Assembly: GCA_030762895.1 (NCBI GenBank) | Contig: CM061063.1 | Location: forward strand, 97,610,210-97,674,209 | DNA: 64,000 bases | Reading direction: 5' to 3' | From: Sophora flavescens | Lineage: Eukaryota > Streptophyta > Magnoliopsida > Fabales > Fabaceae | Shown here: piece by piece, positions 55,351 through 64,000 of the stretch | Layout: every line of letters starts with the position of its first letter | Position numbering within the stretch: position 1 is the first letter of the stretch | The notes under the pieces: generated by a model | Told to the model about the DNA's origin: nothing | The model's input: the letters and a program-made list of their open reading frames with translations, nothing else | The model's database searches: none | Made by a program: the position numbers and the translations under genes

Positions 55351-57081
55351 TTACAGTGCCCCTTGACCTACTAAGTCTCTTTCTCCTTGCAGATACGGGT
55401 CGCTCGCTTGCTTCTCCATGATTTGATCCATCAATCCATTTGAAACAGTAATCTTGGTTAGACATAGCCTTCCTGGAAACGTCTCGACTGACAAACTCAG
55501 ATCACGGAATTGTTCCAGCAATCCTTGCTCCTTAACCATCATGGCTGACATATGAACTGACTTCCGGCTTAGTGCATATGATACTACATTTGCCTTCCCG
55601 GGGTGGTACTGTAACTGAAAATCGTAATCCTTTAAGAATTCCAGCCAACGTCTCTGACGTATGTTCAACTCTTTCTGGTCGAACAGGTACTTCAAACTCT
55701 TGTGGTCGCTGAAAACATGAAAAGTAGCCCCATACAAGTAATGCCTCCAGATCTTTAACGTGAAGACTACTGCTGCTAGCTCCAAATCGTGCGTCGGATA
55801 ATTTCTCTCGTGAATCTTCAATTGCCTTGAAGCATAAGCTACAACTTTCCGATTCTACATCAGCACATAGCCTAACCCTCGATGTGAAGCGTCACAGTAA
55901 ACTTTGAACGGTTCCTTCGGATCAGGTAGGATTAACACAGGAGAGGTGGTTAACCTATTCTTGAGTTCCTGGAAACTCCTTTCACAAGCCTTCGTCCAGA
56001 CAAACGCTTGGTCTTTCCGAGTTAACTGGGTAAGGGGACCTACTATCTTGGAAAATCCCTCAATGAATATCCGGTAGTAGCCAGCTAAACCCACAAAACT
56101 ACGGATTTCTGTTGCCGTCTTTGGCCTCTCCCATTCTAACACAGCTTCAACTTTCGACGGATCAACCGCGATTCCTTCGCGTGATATCACATGACCCAAG
56201 AATTGCATTAGGTCCAACCAGAATTCACATTTTTTTGGCTTCGCATAGAGTTGCTTCTCTCTCAAGGTCTGAAGAACAATGCTGAGATGCTCCGCATGTT
56301 TTTCCTCATTTGGAGAGTAGATCAAAATATCGTCAATGAAGACGACTACGAAATGATCTAAATAAGGACGAAAGATCCTATTCATGTAATCCATGAATAT
56401 CGTAGGAGTATTCGTCACTCCAAACGGCATTACTAGATACTCGTAGTGCCCATAGCGTGTTCGAAATGTTGTCTTAGGAACATCCTCCGTTTTCACACGT
56501 ATCTGATGGTAGCCTGACCGTAGATCTATCTTTGAGAACACGGCCGTGCCACGCAACTGGTCCATAAGGTCATCTATCCTCGGAAGTGGATATCGGTTCT
56601 TGATCGTGACTTTATTCAGCTGACGGAAATCTACACAAAGTCGGGAACTCCCATTTTTCTTTTTCACCAACAGGACTGGAGTTCCCCATGGCAATATGCT
56701 GGGTCGGATGAATTCCTTCCTCATCAGCTCCTTGAGCTGTTCCTTCAAGATCTCTATCTCTGATGGTGACATACGGTATGATGCCATAGATATTGGTCCC
56801 GTGCCCAGAATCAGATCTATTGCAAACTTGATGTCTCGAACAGGTGGTAGTCCAGGTACATCCTCAGGGAAAACTTCAGGAAACTCTCGGACGACAGGTA
56901 TTGATTCCAAGACTAACTCGCTCTTAACGTCTAAGGAAAACAACAGCATGTGACCTTGAGCTCCCTCTTTCAAAGAAGCTCTTACTTGACTAGCAGATAA
57001 CAATCCAGAAATCTCATCCCTAAAGACTAAGGTTTTATGAGCACAATCTATCAGGATATGGTTGGAAGATAACCAATCCAT
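55351..57081 (-). pseudogene. reverse transcriptase and RNase H part of pol, broken
   Basis: RT motifs are WGTPVLLVKKKNGS, RLCVDFRQLNKVTIKNRYPL, VMPFGVTN and the catalytic FIDDILIYS. RNase H follows (KVYCDASHRGLG; YPTHDLELAAVV; FSDHKSLKYLFDQ). A CAG-to-TAG stop at 55,855 lies within RNase H. A stop at 57,085 separates this part from the protease (just before GMDWLSSN). Confidence 0.9.
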
Positions 57082-57084
57082 GCC

Positions 57085-58464
57085 TTAAATTACATCTAAC
57101 TGTATTAAAGGCAAACAGATCAAGTCTACAAGAAAGTGTCTATTTTGAACAATGATAGGGCAATTTAAACAAATAGAGTTGACAGTTACGGGTTCAGCAG
57201 TTGAGGTAGAAACAATTAAATCATATGATAGGGAAGAAATAGGAAGTTTCAGAAGTTTCACACGATCCATCGAAATAAAAGAATGAGTTTCACCTGAATC
57301 GACAAGTACAGTTAAAAGATTACCAGCTAGATCGCACTCCCCCTGTACCAAATCGACAGAGTTCGATGCCTCAGATCCACTCATAGTGTACACCCTTCCT
57401 TTGGTTGTTGGCTTGCTTGCCTTGGCATGGTTGAGAACTGGTTCCCTCTTCGGCTCTCGGCAATGTTTGAACAGATGCCCCATATGATCATAGTTAAAAC
57501 ACCTTATTTCCCTCCTCGGGCATTTGTCTTCCAGATGATTGGGATCTCCACACCGAAAACATCTTCTTCCTTGGCCTTGGTTGTTGTTTCTTTGGCCTCC
57601 ATTTCCCGTTCCGAAAGTATTGGGATGGTACGGTTGTTGTTGTCTTTGGTTGTTGCTTGGGGGTTGGTGATACGGCTTCCTTTGATTTTGCTTCCATCTT
57701 GGATTGTGATTCTGGTATTGGCTCTTCGGACGGATGGGTCCGCCGACATTCCCTCTGTTGTCCTTCCCTTTCCGCATCAGTTCAACTTTGCGAAACTTCT
57801 CCACTAGTGCTTGGAAAGTTCTGATCTCCAAAGGCAACACTGATTCCTTGATCTCGAAGCACAGGCCGTCTTCGAATTTCTCACACTTCCATTCTTCGTT
57901 AGGGTTGTTCTGGAAGAAACGGAAGTACTTGACGAGAGACTCGAACTTCGCCGCGTACTCTCCCATTGTCAGATCTCGCTGACTCAACCTCATGAATTCT
58001 TGCTCCTTCTCCTTTCGAGCACTCTGGGGAAAGTATTTGTCCAAGAATTTGTTGCGGAATACTTCCCACGTGACCTCTTGCTGTTCAGCCTCCAGTAGTT
58101 GACGGGTGCCCTGCCACCAGTATTCGGCATCACCGACCACTTGGAGCGTAGCATAGGGTACCTTTGCCCCTTCTGGAGTATGTACCCAAGTGAAGATCTT
58201 CTCCAGTTCATGGATCCACAAATTAGCCTTGAACGGATCCACATCTCCATCAAACTGTGATGGATTCTGACATCGGAAAGCGCTTAAGTTCTTTCCTTCT
58301 GCAGCCTGCTCTATCCTCTGCTGTTCTTGTTGGTTCTGAACAGCTGCATTGGTAGTTTGAAGAACGATGGCCGCAGCCACATCAGATAAGGCCTGGGCAG
58401 CAAAGTCCACGCCTCCGTTGCCCCTTCCACGGCCTCCGCGTCCTCTTGAACCCCCTGGTTCCAT
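57085..58464 (-). CDS. gag and protease part of the polyprotein
   Basis: A 459-codon frame from ATG 58,464. The order is: Gly/Arg-rich start, retrotransposon gag domain (about 70-230; FDGDVDPFKANLWI, WEVFRNKFLDKYFP), a basic Gln/Asn-rich spacer, a CCHC zinc knuckle (CFRCGDPNHLEDKC) with a second degenerate knuckle (CFNYDHMGHLFKHC, Cys to Tyr), and the aspartic protease motif VDSGETHSFIS. It ends at a TAA where related elements read on into pol in the same frame. Confidence 0.85.
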   Translation of the reverse strand: MEPGGSRGRGGRGRGNGGVDFAAQALSDVAAAIVLQTTNAAVQNQQEQQRIEQAAEGKNLSAFRCQNPSQFDGDVDPFKANLWIHELEKIFTWVHTPEGAKVPYATLQVVGDAEYWWQGTRQLLEAEQQEVTWEVFRNKFLDKYFPQSARKEKEQEFMRLSQRDLTMGEYAAKFESLVKYFRFFQNNPNEEWKCEKFEDGLCFEIKESVLPLEIRTFQALVEKFRKVELMRKGKDNRGNVGGPIRPKSQYQNHNPRWKQNQRKPYHQPPSNNQRQQQPYHPNTFGTGNGGQRNNNQGQGRRCFRCGDPNHLEDKCPRREIRCFNYDHMGHLFKHCREPKREPVLNHAKASKPTTKGRVYTMSGSEASNSVDLVQGECDLAGNLLTVLVDSGETHSFISMDRVKLLKLPISSLSYDLIVSTSTAEPVTVNSICLNCPIIVQNRHFLVDLICLPLIQLDVI

Positions 58465-58629
58465 ACTAACCCTGTAAAGTTAAATCAGTGAGATGGCAAC
58501 TAGAAAAGAAAACAACTAAGCAAACTCGTTGGTTAACACACACTACTTCCAAGAATTAATTCAAACAAGGCTCGATCAGAGAAAACACAACTTCGACACA
58601 ACAGACCTAACCTGAACATTCCCAAAAGA

Positions 58630-58653
58630 CTCGACTCGCTCTGATACCACTAA
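58630..58653 (-). other. primer-binding site
   Basis: On the minus strand TGGTATCAGAGC lies 4 nt after the 5' LTR end, matching the 3' end of plant initiator tRNA-Met, the usual primer of these elements. Confidence 0.8.
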
Positions 58654-58870
58654 TGTGACACCCTAAAACCGGTATCACATGGTTACCAAAAACGTGGAAA
58701 ATAAATTGTTTATCACCACAAATTATTTTAGGAAAATACTATTTTCAATTAAAGGTTAACTAAAATTAGGAGTTAATTTTTTTTTTTTGAAAATAAAGGT
58801 GGAATAAATAACTTAGAAAGATGGATACTCAGAACATGAACTTAAACTATAAACAAAAGCAGAACACTGG

Positions 58871-58932
<62 letters not shown>

Positions 58933-61900
58933 CCTTCAAGAGGTACATCTGACTAATACAAAAAGAACCAGGGCCTTATCAACGGCCATTGAAGGAATCT
59001 ACACTAAAAGGAAATACCACTGAGCAGAAATCAAAACTACTTGAAAAAGGAACTGGGCATACAACTCAAAAGATGACTCTAAAAGTCTAAACACGGACTA
59101 CCCATGACCTAAACTTGGTACGTCAGTGGCAATCCCTACAGGCAGGGTTCCCACACGTGCTCCCCATAGAAGAATCATCGAGAATAGGGTCGATGACCTC
59201 GCCGCCATTATCTATAGACTCGTCGTCATCGTCATGGTCGAGGACCTCATACTCGGGTGCGTCGTCGGCCTCTACCTCCATGAAATCTCTAGGGTTTTCC
59301 TCGGGTTCCTCTTCAGGGTCGTCCTCCGGATACTCCTCCGGGTCCTCCTCAGGATCCTCCTCGGGATCCTCCTCAGGGTCCTCCTCCGGAACGTCTACCT
59401 CAGGAGGGTCTACGTGGAGTAGGCCCTGAACCTGAAGAGAGTGTAGGTATAACCAAGTCGGAGGAAATGCCACTCTACGCGCCTCCTCGGTCTGACTCCG
59501 ACGGATGGGGTCCCCATCCTCATTCAAGTCCGTGGTCGTCACCTATCCCGTGTATATAGCGGTGGTAGCTCCTTGATGTATGCGTCAAGCTCTAATGTCT
59601 CCCGCGTTGTCGAAGACCTCAGTCTTCGACACGATTGGTATAAGGGGATGTTGGGATCCATCTGAATCCACACATATACGTCGATCCAAAAGGAAGTAGA
59701 ACATAACGAATAAGAAATGCAAGAGTGAGATACCAATAACAGATATATCATACAATAACCATAAACATGATACATGCAACATGTATTATAGCAAAGGGCT
59801 TCATACTCGTACACTCAACTTTATAAAACTATGCATGTCACTTCAATAATCAGGCTCTAACTTAATCTCATGAGATACTGTCACCGTTTTATCATAAAGG
59901 AATATAGAGTTGATTAGGATCAAATGCCACATTGGCAAGTTGTCTCCGTCACCTCATGCACCAAGGTACCCGGATCAACATCATCTCGAATGCCTCATTA
60001 TGCAGGCCATTCGGATAAACACCTCATCGAATACCTCAACTTAAGCGGGTATTCGGATTACTCAAGCACGTCTGCCAAGGGGAAATGCATATGAATAAAA
60101 GTCTTTTCATTATCGAGCTTTTCTTTGTGTTTACTCTTTTTCGTTGTCGAAGCTCAAGGCTAACGACTATTCATAATTTCCGACACTTGGAAAAATAACA
60201 CAGGATGCGCAGTCCGAGTGCTCAATCACAACAACCTAGACCGATGCCTCAGTCGAGGGTTGTTCTCATATAAATACTTATAGTTTTATCCATGTTTTAT
60301 CTTAAAATGGTAAGGACTCCTAGTCCACAACAACGAAATTAGGACACGCAGTCTTCAGTTCCGAGATTTAGGACTCTTAGCCCATAATAACATCGTTAGG
60401 ACCCTAGGCCCATTTATCACGGATCCTAGATCACGTGCATACCACTGAATACTAGAGGCGACGTCTCGCGAACTAGATTCTCTTTCAAATGTACTTACTT
60501 TTCGTTCAGTGAAAATCAAATACAAAACAAAAGTCTCGGCTACTTGTCCAAGTAACCGGAATATTTCTAAATCGTTTAGGAGAAATCCTTTTCTTTTACA
60601 AACCTTCTGTAAAACATATTGTAAATCATTTTCTCCTTTGAAATCCTTAGTTAAGTATTTTCACAAGGGTTTTTCTTCATCAAGTAAAGGTTACAAACAA
60701 AAGGTTTTCTCTTGAATAAGAAACTTGGTTCACAAAAGTAGTTCCCTTTGGTTTGAAATCAACTCAAGTTCCATTTCTAAAATAAGAAATTCATCCTCAT
60801 AAGGTAAGCACTTTTAAACAAAGGTTATGATGATAAACCAAATACTCTTAGAGTTTTATTCAAGGCTTATTAAAGCTTTTAATCCTTAAAATCATTGGCC
60901 ACGGACTCAAGTCCGTCTTCACAAAATTCAACCAACAATAATATCACAATAAAAGGGCAATTCATCATATATGTACAATTCACCATACTTTAAAGCAAGT
61001 AAAGCTCAACTTCACATAATAATCACATTAATTCAAGTAACCAAGTTAGACAAGTATTTGCTCAACATCATAATCATATTCAAGTTATTCAAGTAAACAC
61101 ATACACACATGCATATAGTTATTGAATATCTTAAGGCAATCCCCTCTTACCTCAAGAAGGTAAAAGAATGAGAGAAAATAGACGGTTTCACGAACGTTCT
61201 TCAAAGTCGGATAGGATGCAAGTGTAGGTTTTAAGACACAAGATTCAAAGGATTAGAGCTCAACCAAGAACTTAGGGCTAGAAGTTTCCAAAACACATGC
61301 AACTTAGGGATTAATGATCCTTAAGTGCTAGGAGTTTAAAACAAGATTACTTTAAACAAAGTTGAACAAAAATCCCACCAAGTTACACTTGATGGAGATT
61401 CGGCCTTGACCAATAAGATAGGCTAGGAACATTTAAACTTTCCAATCTCTTTGGTTTAGCATCCATTAATAGTAAGGAGCTCAAACCATGATCACTTTGG
61501 AAAATGATAATTGAAACACCCTAGGTTCATAACCTTTAAGATTCGGCCATCCTTGGGTTTTCATGATAGAAATCTTTAAATTTTTCCAATCTCTTAGACC
61601 TTTTAGCATCCAATAACTTATGGAGCTCAAGTCTATGATCATCTTGAAAGCAACATAGGACTTTAAATAACAAAGCTCATAAGCACATAAAGTAAGAACA
61701 ACATAAGCCTATAAGTAATTAAAGCATAATGACATAAGTAAATGAATCATAAATGACATAAACATAAATGACATAAAAGTAAATGACATAATGTAAATGA
61801 CATAATGTAAATGACATAAAGTAAATGGCATAAATATAAATGACATAAAATAAAAGACATGAATATACAGAACATGGAAGTAAATGACATGAACATAAAC

Positions 61901-63191
61901 ATAATGACATAAAAATAAATAAGCACAAGTAAGGAAAGCCATAAAGAAAGCACAATAAATAAATGAAGCAAGAATAAAGTAAATCATCACAATGTATTAG
62001 GGTTCTAAGTTCATGATCACACTTGGATAAGTTGAAACATAGTATCCTAGGCCACTAATACATAGTTTTGGCCATCATGGGAAAACAAGCTATCAAAACC
62101 TTTCAAGATTTATGGATTCAATGATCAAGGAACACTTAAAAAAAAACTAACACATGATCATGTAAAAGAAGTTGAAACAAAACACTCCCTAGGCCATCAT
62201 GAGTAGATTCGGCCTCCTCAAGAAATAGAGGATGGAGATTTTTGATTTACACAACCTCTTAGTATGTTAAACTACAAGTAAATACAAGACCATAGAAATT
62301 GGTTTCAACTCAAAAGGAGTTTTCTACCATTTTTGAGAGATTTTTGAAGATAAGAGCTCATATATGACATAAAGAAGAAACTTTAGAAAAAGATGAAGTT
62401 TTTAAAGAAAAGAATACATGAGAGTATTACCCTAAGCAAGAGGAACAACTTTGATGAAGAACACTTGTGAAAAGAAGAAGAAAAACTAGAGCTTTGGAAG
62501 CTTGAAGTTATGAAAAATATGAAAGCTTTAGAGTTTTAATGGAGTAGAAGAAAGGAAAGTGATGAAGTGAAGATGAAGAGTGGTATTTATAGAGGAAGGG
62601 GTAGGGGTGCACTGCCTAGAGGAGAGGGAGCAAGGCTTGGAGAGGAAGTTTTGGTTTAAGGCATTGTTTGGATCATTTAAGGAAGGTTTAATGGGTTTTT
62701 GGAATAAAATATATTATAATTCGAAAAAGTAATCATGATTACTTTAAAGTGTCTCATAAGCATTTAATTACGCATCCTATCAAGCCTTCTCTCATCCTTT
62801 AGGGTACCTTTAACTGCTTAATTACGTAACCGGTTGCACATCCGATCGTATTTTCTGAAGGTTTCGTCCGGATAAAATATTATATTTTAATCCCGGACAA
62901 CAAAATTCGAAAAATTACCAAACCCACACAAAACCTCATGAAAATATCCATCGTCTCGTTCACGGATTAAAATTAGGTTTCAGGCTCAGTAAACTAGTAC
63001 TGACAGAGAAAACGCAGACCGGTTTTCGTTTGAATTTTCAACCGAAAATTTTACCGTGACTTCATACAATAAAACAACACAAGGGAATGATTTTATTTTA
63101 ATTAAAATCATCATATAGGTTTTATCAAAAATAAATACAATTAAACATGTATTTAATGATAATCGAAGTACAAGAAAAACAGGGCGTTACA
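58654..63191 (-). repeat. 5' LTR of the chromovirus
   Basis: About 4.54 kb, same ends as the left LTR, only a few percent different by eye. TA microsatellite at about 58,875-58,926. Confidence 0.9.
59123..59661 (-). pseudogene. LTR-embedded acidic ORF, frameshifted copy
   Basis: Counterpart of 49,909-50,436, with one extra DPEE-type repeat (12 bp) and a 1-bp loss in a G run near 59,648 just after the start codon. It is open from MTTTDLNEDG to the CGNPACRDCH end. Confidence 0.6.
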
Positions 63192-63440
63192 CTTAGCCTG
63201 ACGGCCTGAAGAAACAACGTAGCCTAGTAATGGTCCAATAAGATTTATTGGGACTGCGGCCCAATAATGAATTTTGTTTTATAAATAATGGGCTAGAGAA
63301 GAGAGCCTATTTTGAAAAGCTTAAAAGGTAAGAATCATAATCATAAACTAAAACATAGTCTTTGCGAATACTATATTTTATTATTCATATGAAATACATG
63401 TTTACACATCAGCTTAACAGCTGTTTCATAATAAAATATT
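63192..63440 (-). promoter_or_regulatory. common region and 3' region of the last E unit
   Basis: It continues the viral common region interrupted at 49,450 (CTTAGCCTGACGGCCTGAAG, GGGACTGCGGCCC palindrome remnant). Next comes the 3' segment shared with component A, including TTTATTATTC (AATAAA on the minus strand). Confidence 0.65.
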
Positions 63441-63941
63441 CTAAAAGGTTACTGAGCTAACACGTATCTCTAGATCTTCTAAAGGCATAGCGTCTACGCC
63501 TTTGTAATTAACAAACATGACAACGTTTGACTCTGTAAACTCTTTTGGATCGGAGATAGTCCACCACTCTTCACCGTCGAAACAATAGTATCGACCTTCA
63601 ACAAGATCTGCAGTAGCTATTGTTGCTTGAAAATCAGAATAAGATATTTCATGATTTTGAACGAATAACCATGTTAAATGCAACAAAATTTCTTTTGCTC
63701 TAATCATGAAATCTTTCCGATCAATCACCATAGTACATCTTCCATGAGAACCATTCCTCGATTTGCAAAACAATTGAAAAATAGAAGATGACAGTCGTCC
63801 TGGATCTTCAACAAGATCCAGAGCGAAGCGTTCATTAATTTGACGAAGATCATTCTGTATATGATGAATGATATATTTTTCAAAGTAGAGTTTTTTCACT
63901 TTGGATAGTAGATCTTGAGGAATGAGATCCCACTTCTCCAT
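63441..63941 (-). CDS. component E protein, 166 aa, intact second copy
   Basis: ATG at 63,941; full-length and open. It differs from 48,624 at about ten sites, such as QDLLSKV, IIHHIQN, LFCKSRNGS, ATIATADLV and KEFTESNVV. Its TATA box follows at about 63,980. The unit continues past the window edge. Confidence 0.5.
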   Translation of the reverse strand: MEKWDLIPQDLLSKVKKLYFEKYIIHHIQNDLRQINERFALDLVEDPGRLSSSIFQLFCKSRNGSHGRCTMVIDRKDFMIRAKEILLHLTWLFVQNHEISYSDFQATIATADLVEGRYYCFDGEEWWTISDPKEFTESNVVMFVNYKGVDAMPLEDLEIRVSSVTF

Positions 63942-64000
63942 ATTTTCTTAATTGAATGTATGTAAGCAATGGAGAAGTGACTTATATATATCCCTCTATT

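Larger units (their letters stand above)
49451..63191 (-). mobile_element. complete Ty3/gypsy chromovirus (Tekay-like), decayed
   Basis: A 13.7-kb element with two LTRs of about 4.5 kb, a primer-binding site, gag-pol in one frame and a C-terminal chromodomain-like segment. A perfect 5-bp target-site duplication, cttag, flanks it (49,446-49,450 and 63,192-63,196). It sits in the common region of the last E unit. Five in-frame stops interrupt gag-pol, so it is not autonomous now. Confidence 0.9.
10390..64000. repeat. tandem array of nanovirid-like virus components
   Basis: About 34 units of 1.0-1.1 kb lie end to end, separated by stem-loops with TAGTATTAC. Each unit carries one ORF, read in the same sense as TAGTATTAC, as in nanovirid components. 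The first two units point right; the rest point left. The order of component types is A2, B8, C1, D5, B9, C1, D3, B1, E4. The array is interrupted by a solo LTR (34,365-38,318) and a complete retrotransposon (49,451-63,191) and runs past the right edge. It has one visible host junction near 10,390. No Rep gene is present. A bacterial or organellar origin is excluded by the retroelements and promoter structure. Confidence 0.8.

Noticed and set aside
10390..64000. Geminivirus-type integration
   Set aside because: The loop is TAGTATTAC (nanovirid type) rather than TAATATTAC, units are about 1 kb with one ORF each in the virion sense, and no geminiviral Rep or coat ORFs are seen.

Overview
This window is AT-rich plant nuclear DNA, most likely from a eudicot. 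The evidence is Ty3/gypsy chromovirus LTR retrotransposons with very long LTRs, tRNA-derived SINE-like copies, an inverted-repeat (MITE-like) element and long TA microsatellites. I see no convincing intact host gene. Nothing in the sequence fixes the species.

The main feature is a tandem array of about 34 units of 1.0-1.1 kb. It runs from about 10,390 to the right edge of the window and is split by two later retroelement insertions. Each unit has the layout of one genome component of a multipartite circular single-stranded DNA plant virus of the nanovirus type. In the sense of the gene, each unit carries a GC-rich stem-loop with TAGTATTAC in its loop, a TATA box, a single ORF, an A+T-rich 3' region with a poly(A)-type signal in some units, and a conserved common region leading to the next stem-loop. 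Five component types can be told apart by their proteins, here named A to E: A (153 aa, 2 copies), B (141 aa, 18 copies), C (191 aa, 2 copies), D (231 aa, 8 copies) and E (166 aa with an F-box-like start, possibly Clink-like, 4 copies). No replication-initiator (Rep) gene is visible. I interpret the array as an endogenous multi-component nanovirid-like virus of a lineage I do not recognise. About half of the ORFs are intact.

Layout. 1-10,390: host intergenic DNA with an inverted-repeat element (1203-1518), SINE-like copies (about 2412 and 8893), a 4.8-kb solo LTR (2572-7332) and dispersed AT-rich repeats. 10,390-12,366: two A units on the + strand. 12,366: an inversion at an origin stem; every later unit is on the minus strand. 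12,375-20,814: eight B units. 20,814-27,406: one C and five D units. 27,406-40,782: nine B units, one of them split by a 3.95-kb solo LTR (34,365-38,318, TSD catgt). 40,782-45,183: one C and three D units, a second copy of the earlier C/D block. 45,183-46,135: a deleted B unit. 46,135-64,000: four E units; the common region of the last is split by a 13.7-kb Tekay-like chromovirus (49,451-63,191, TSD cttag) on the minus strand.

Shared inactivating mutations show that the array grew partly by segmental duplication after the copies had decayed. Examples are the same lost start plus a 1-bp deletion in four B copies, and the same frameshift in paired D copies. The retroelements came later still. 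The LTRs carry their own conserved acidic ORF of about 170 codons with a C-terminal cysteine cluster, which is a second unusual feature. Assignments of viral function are inferences from size, layout and short motifs; only the origin and the unit architecture are directly visible.
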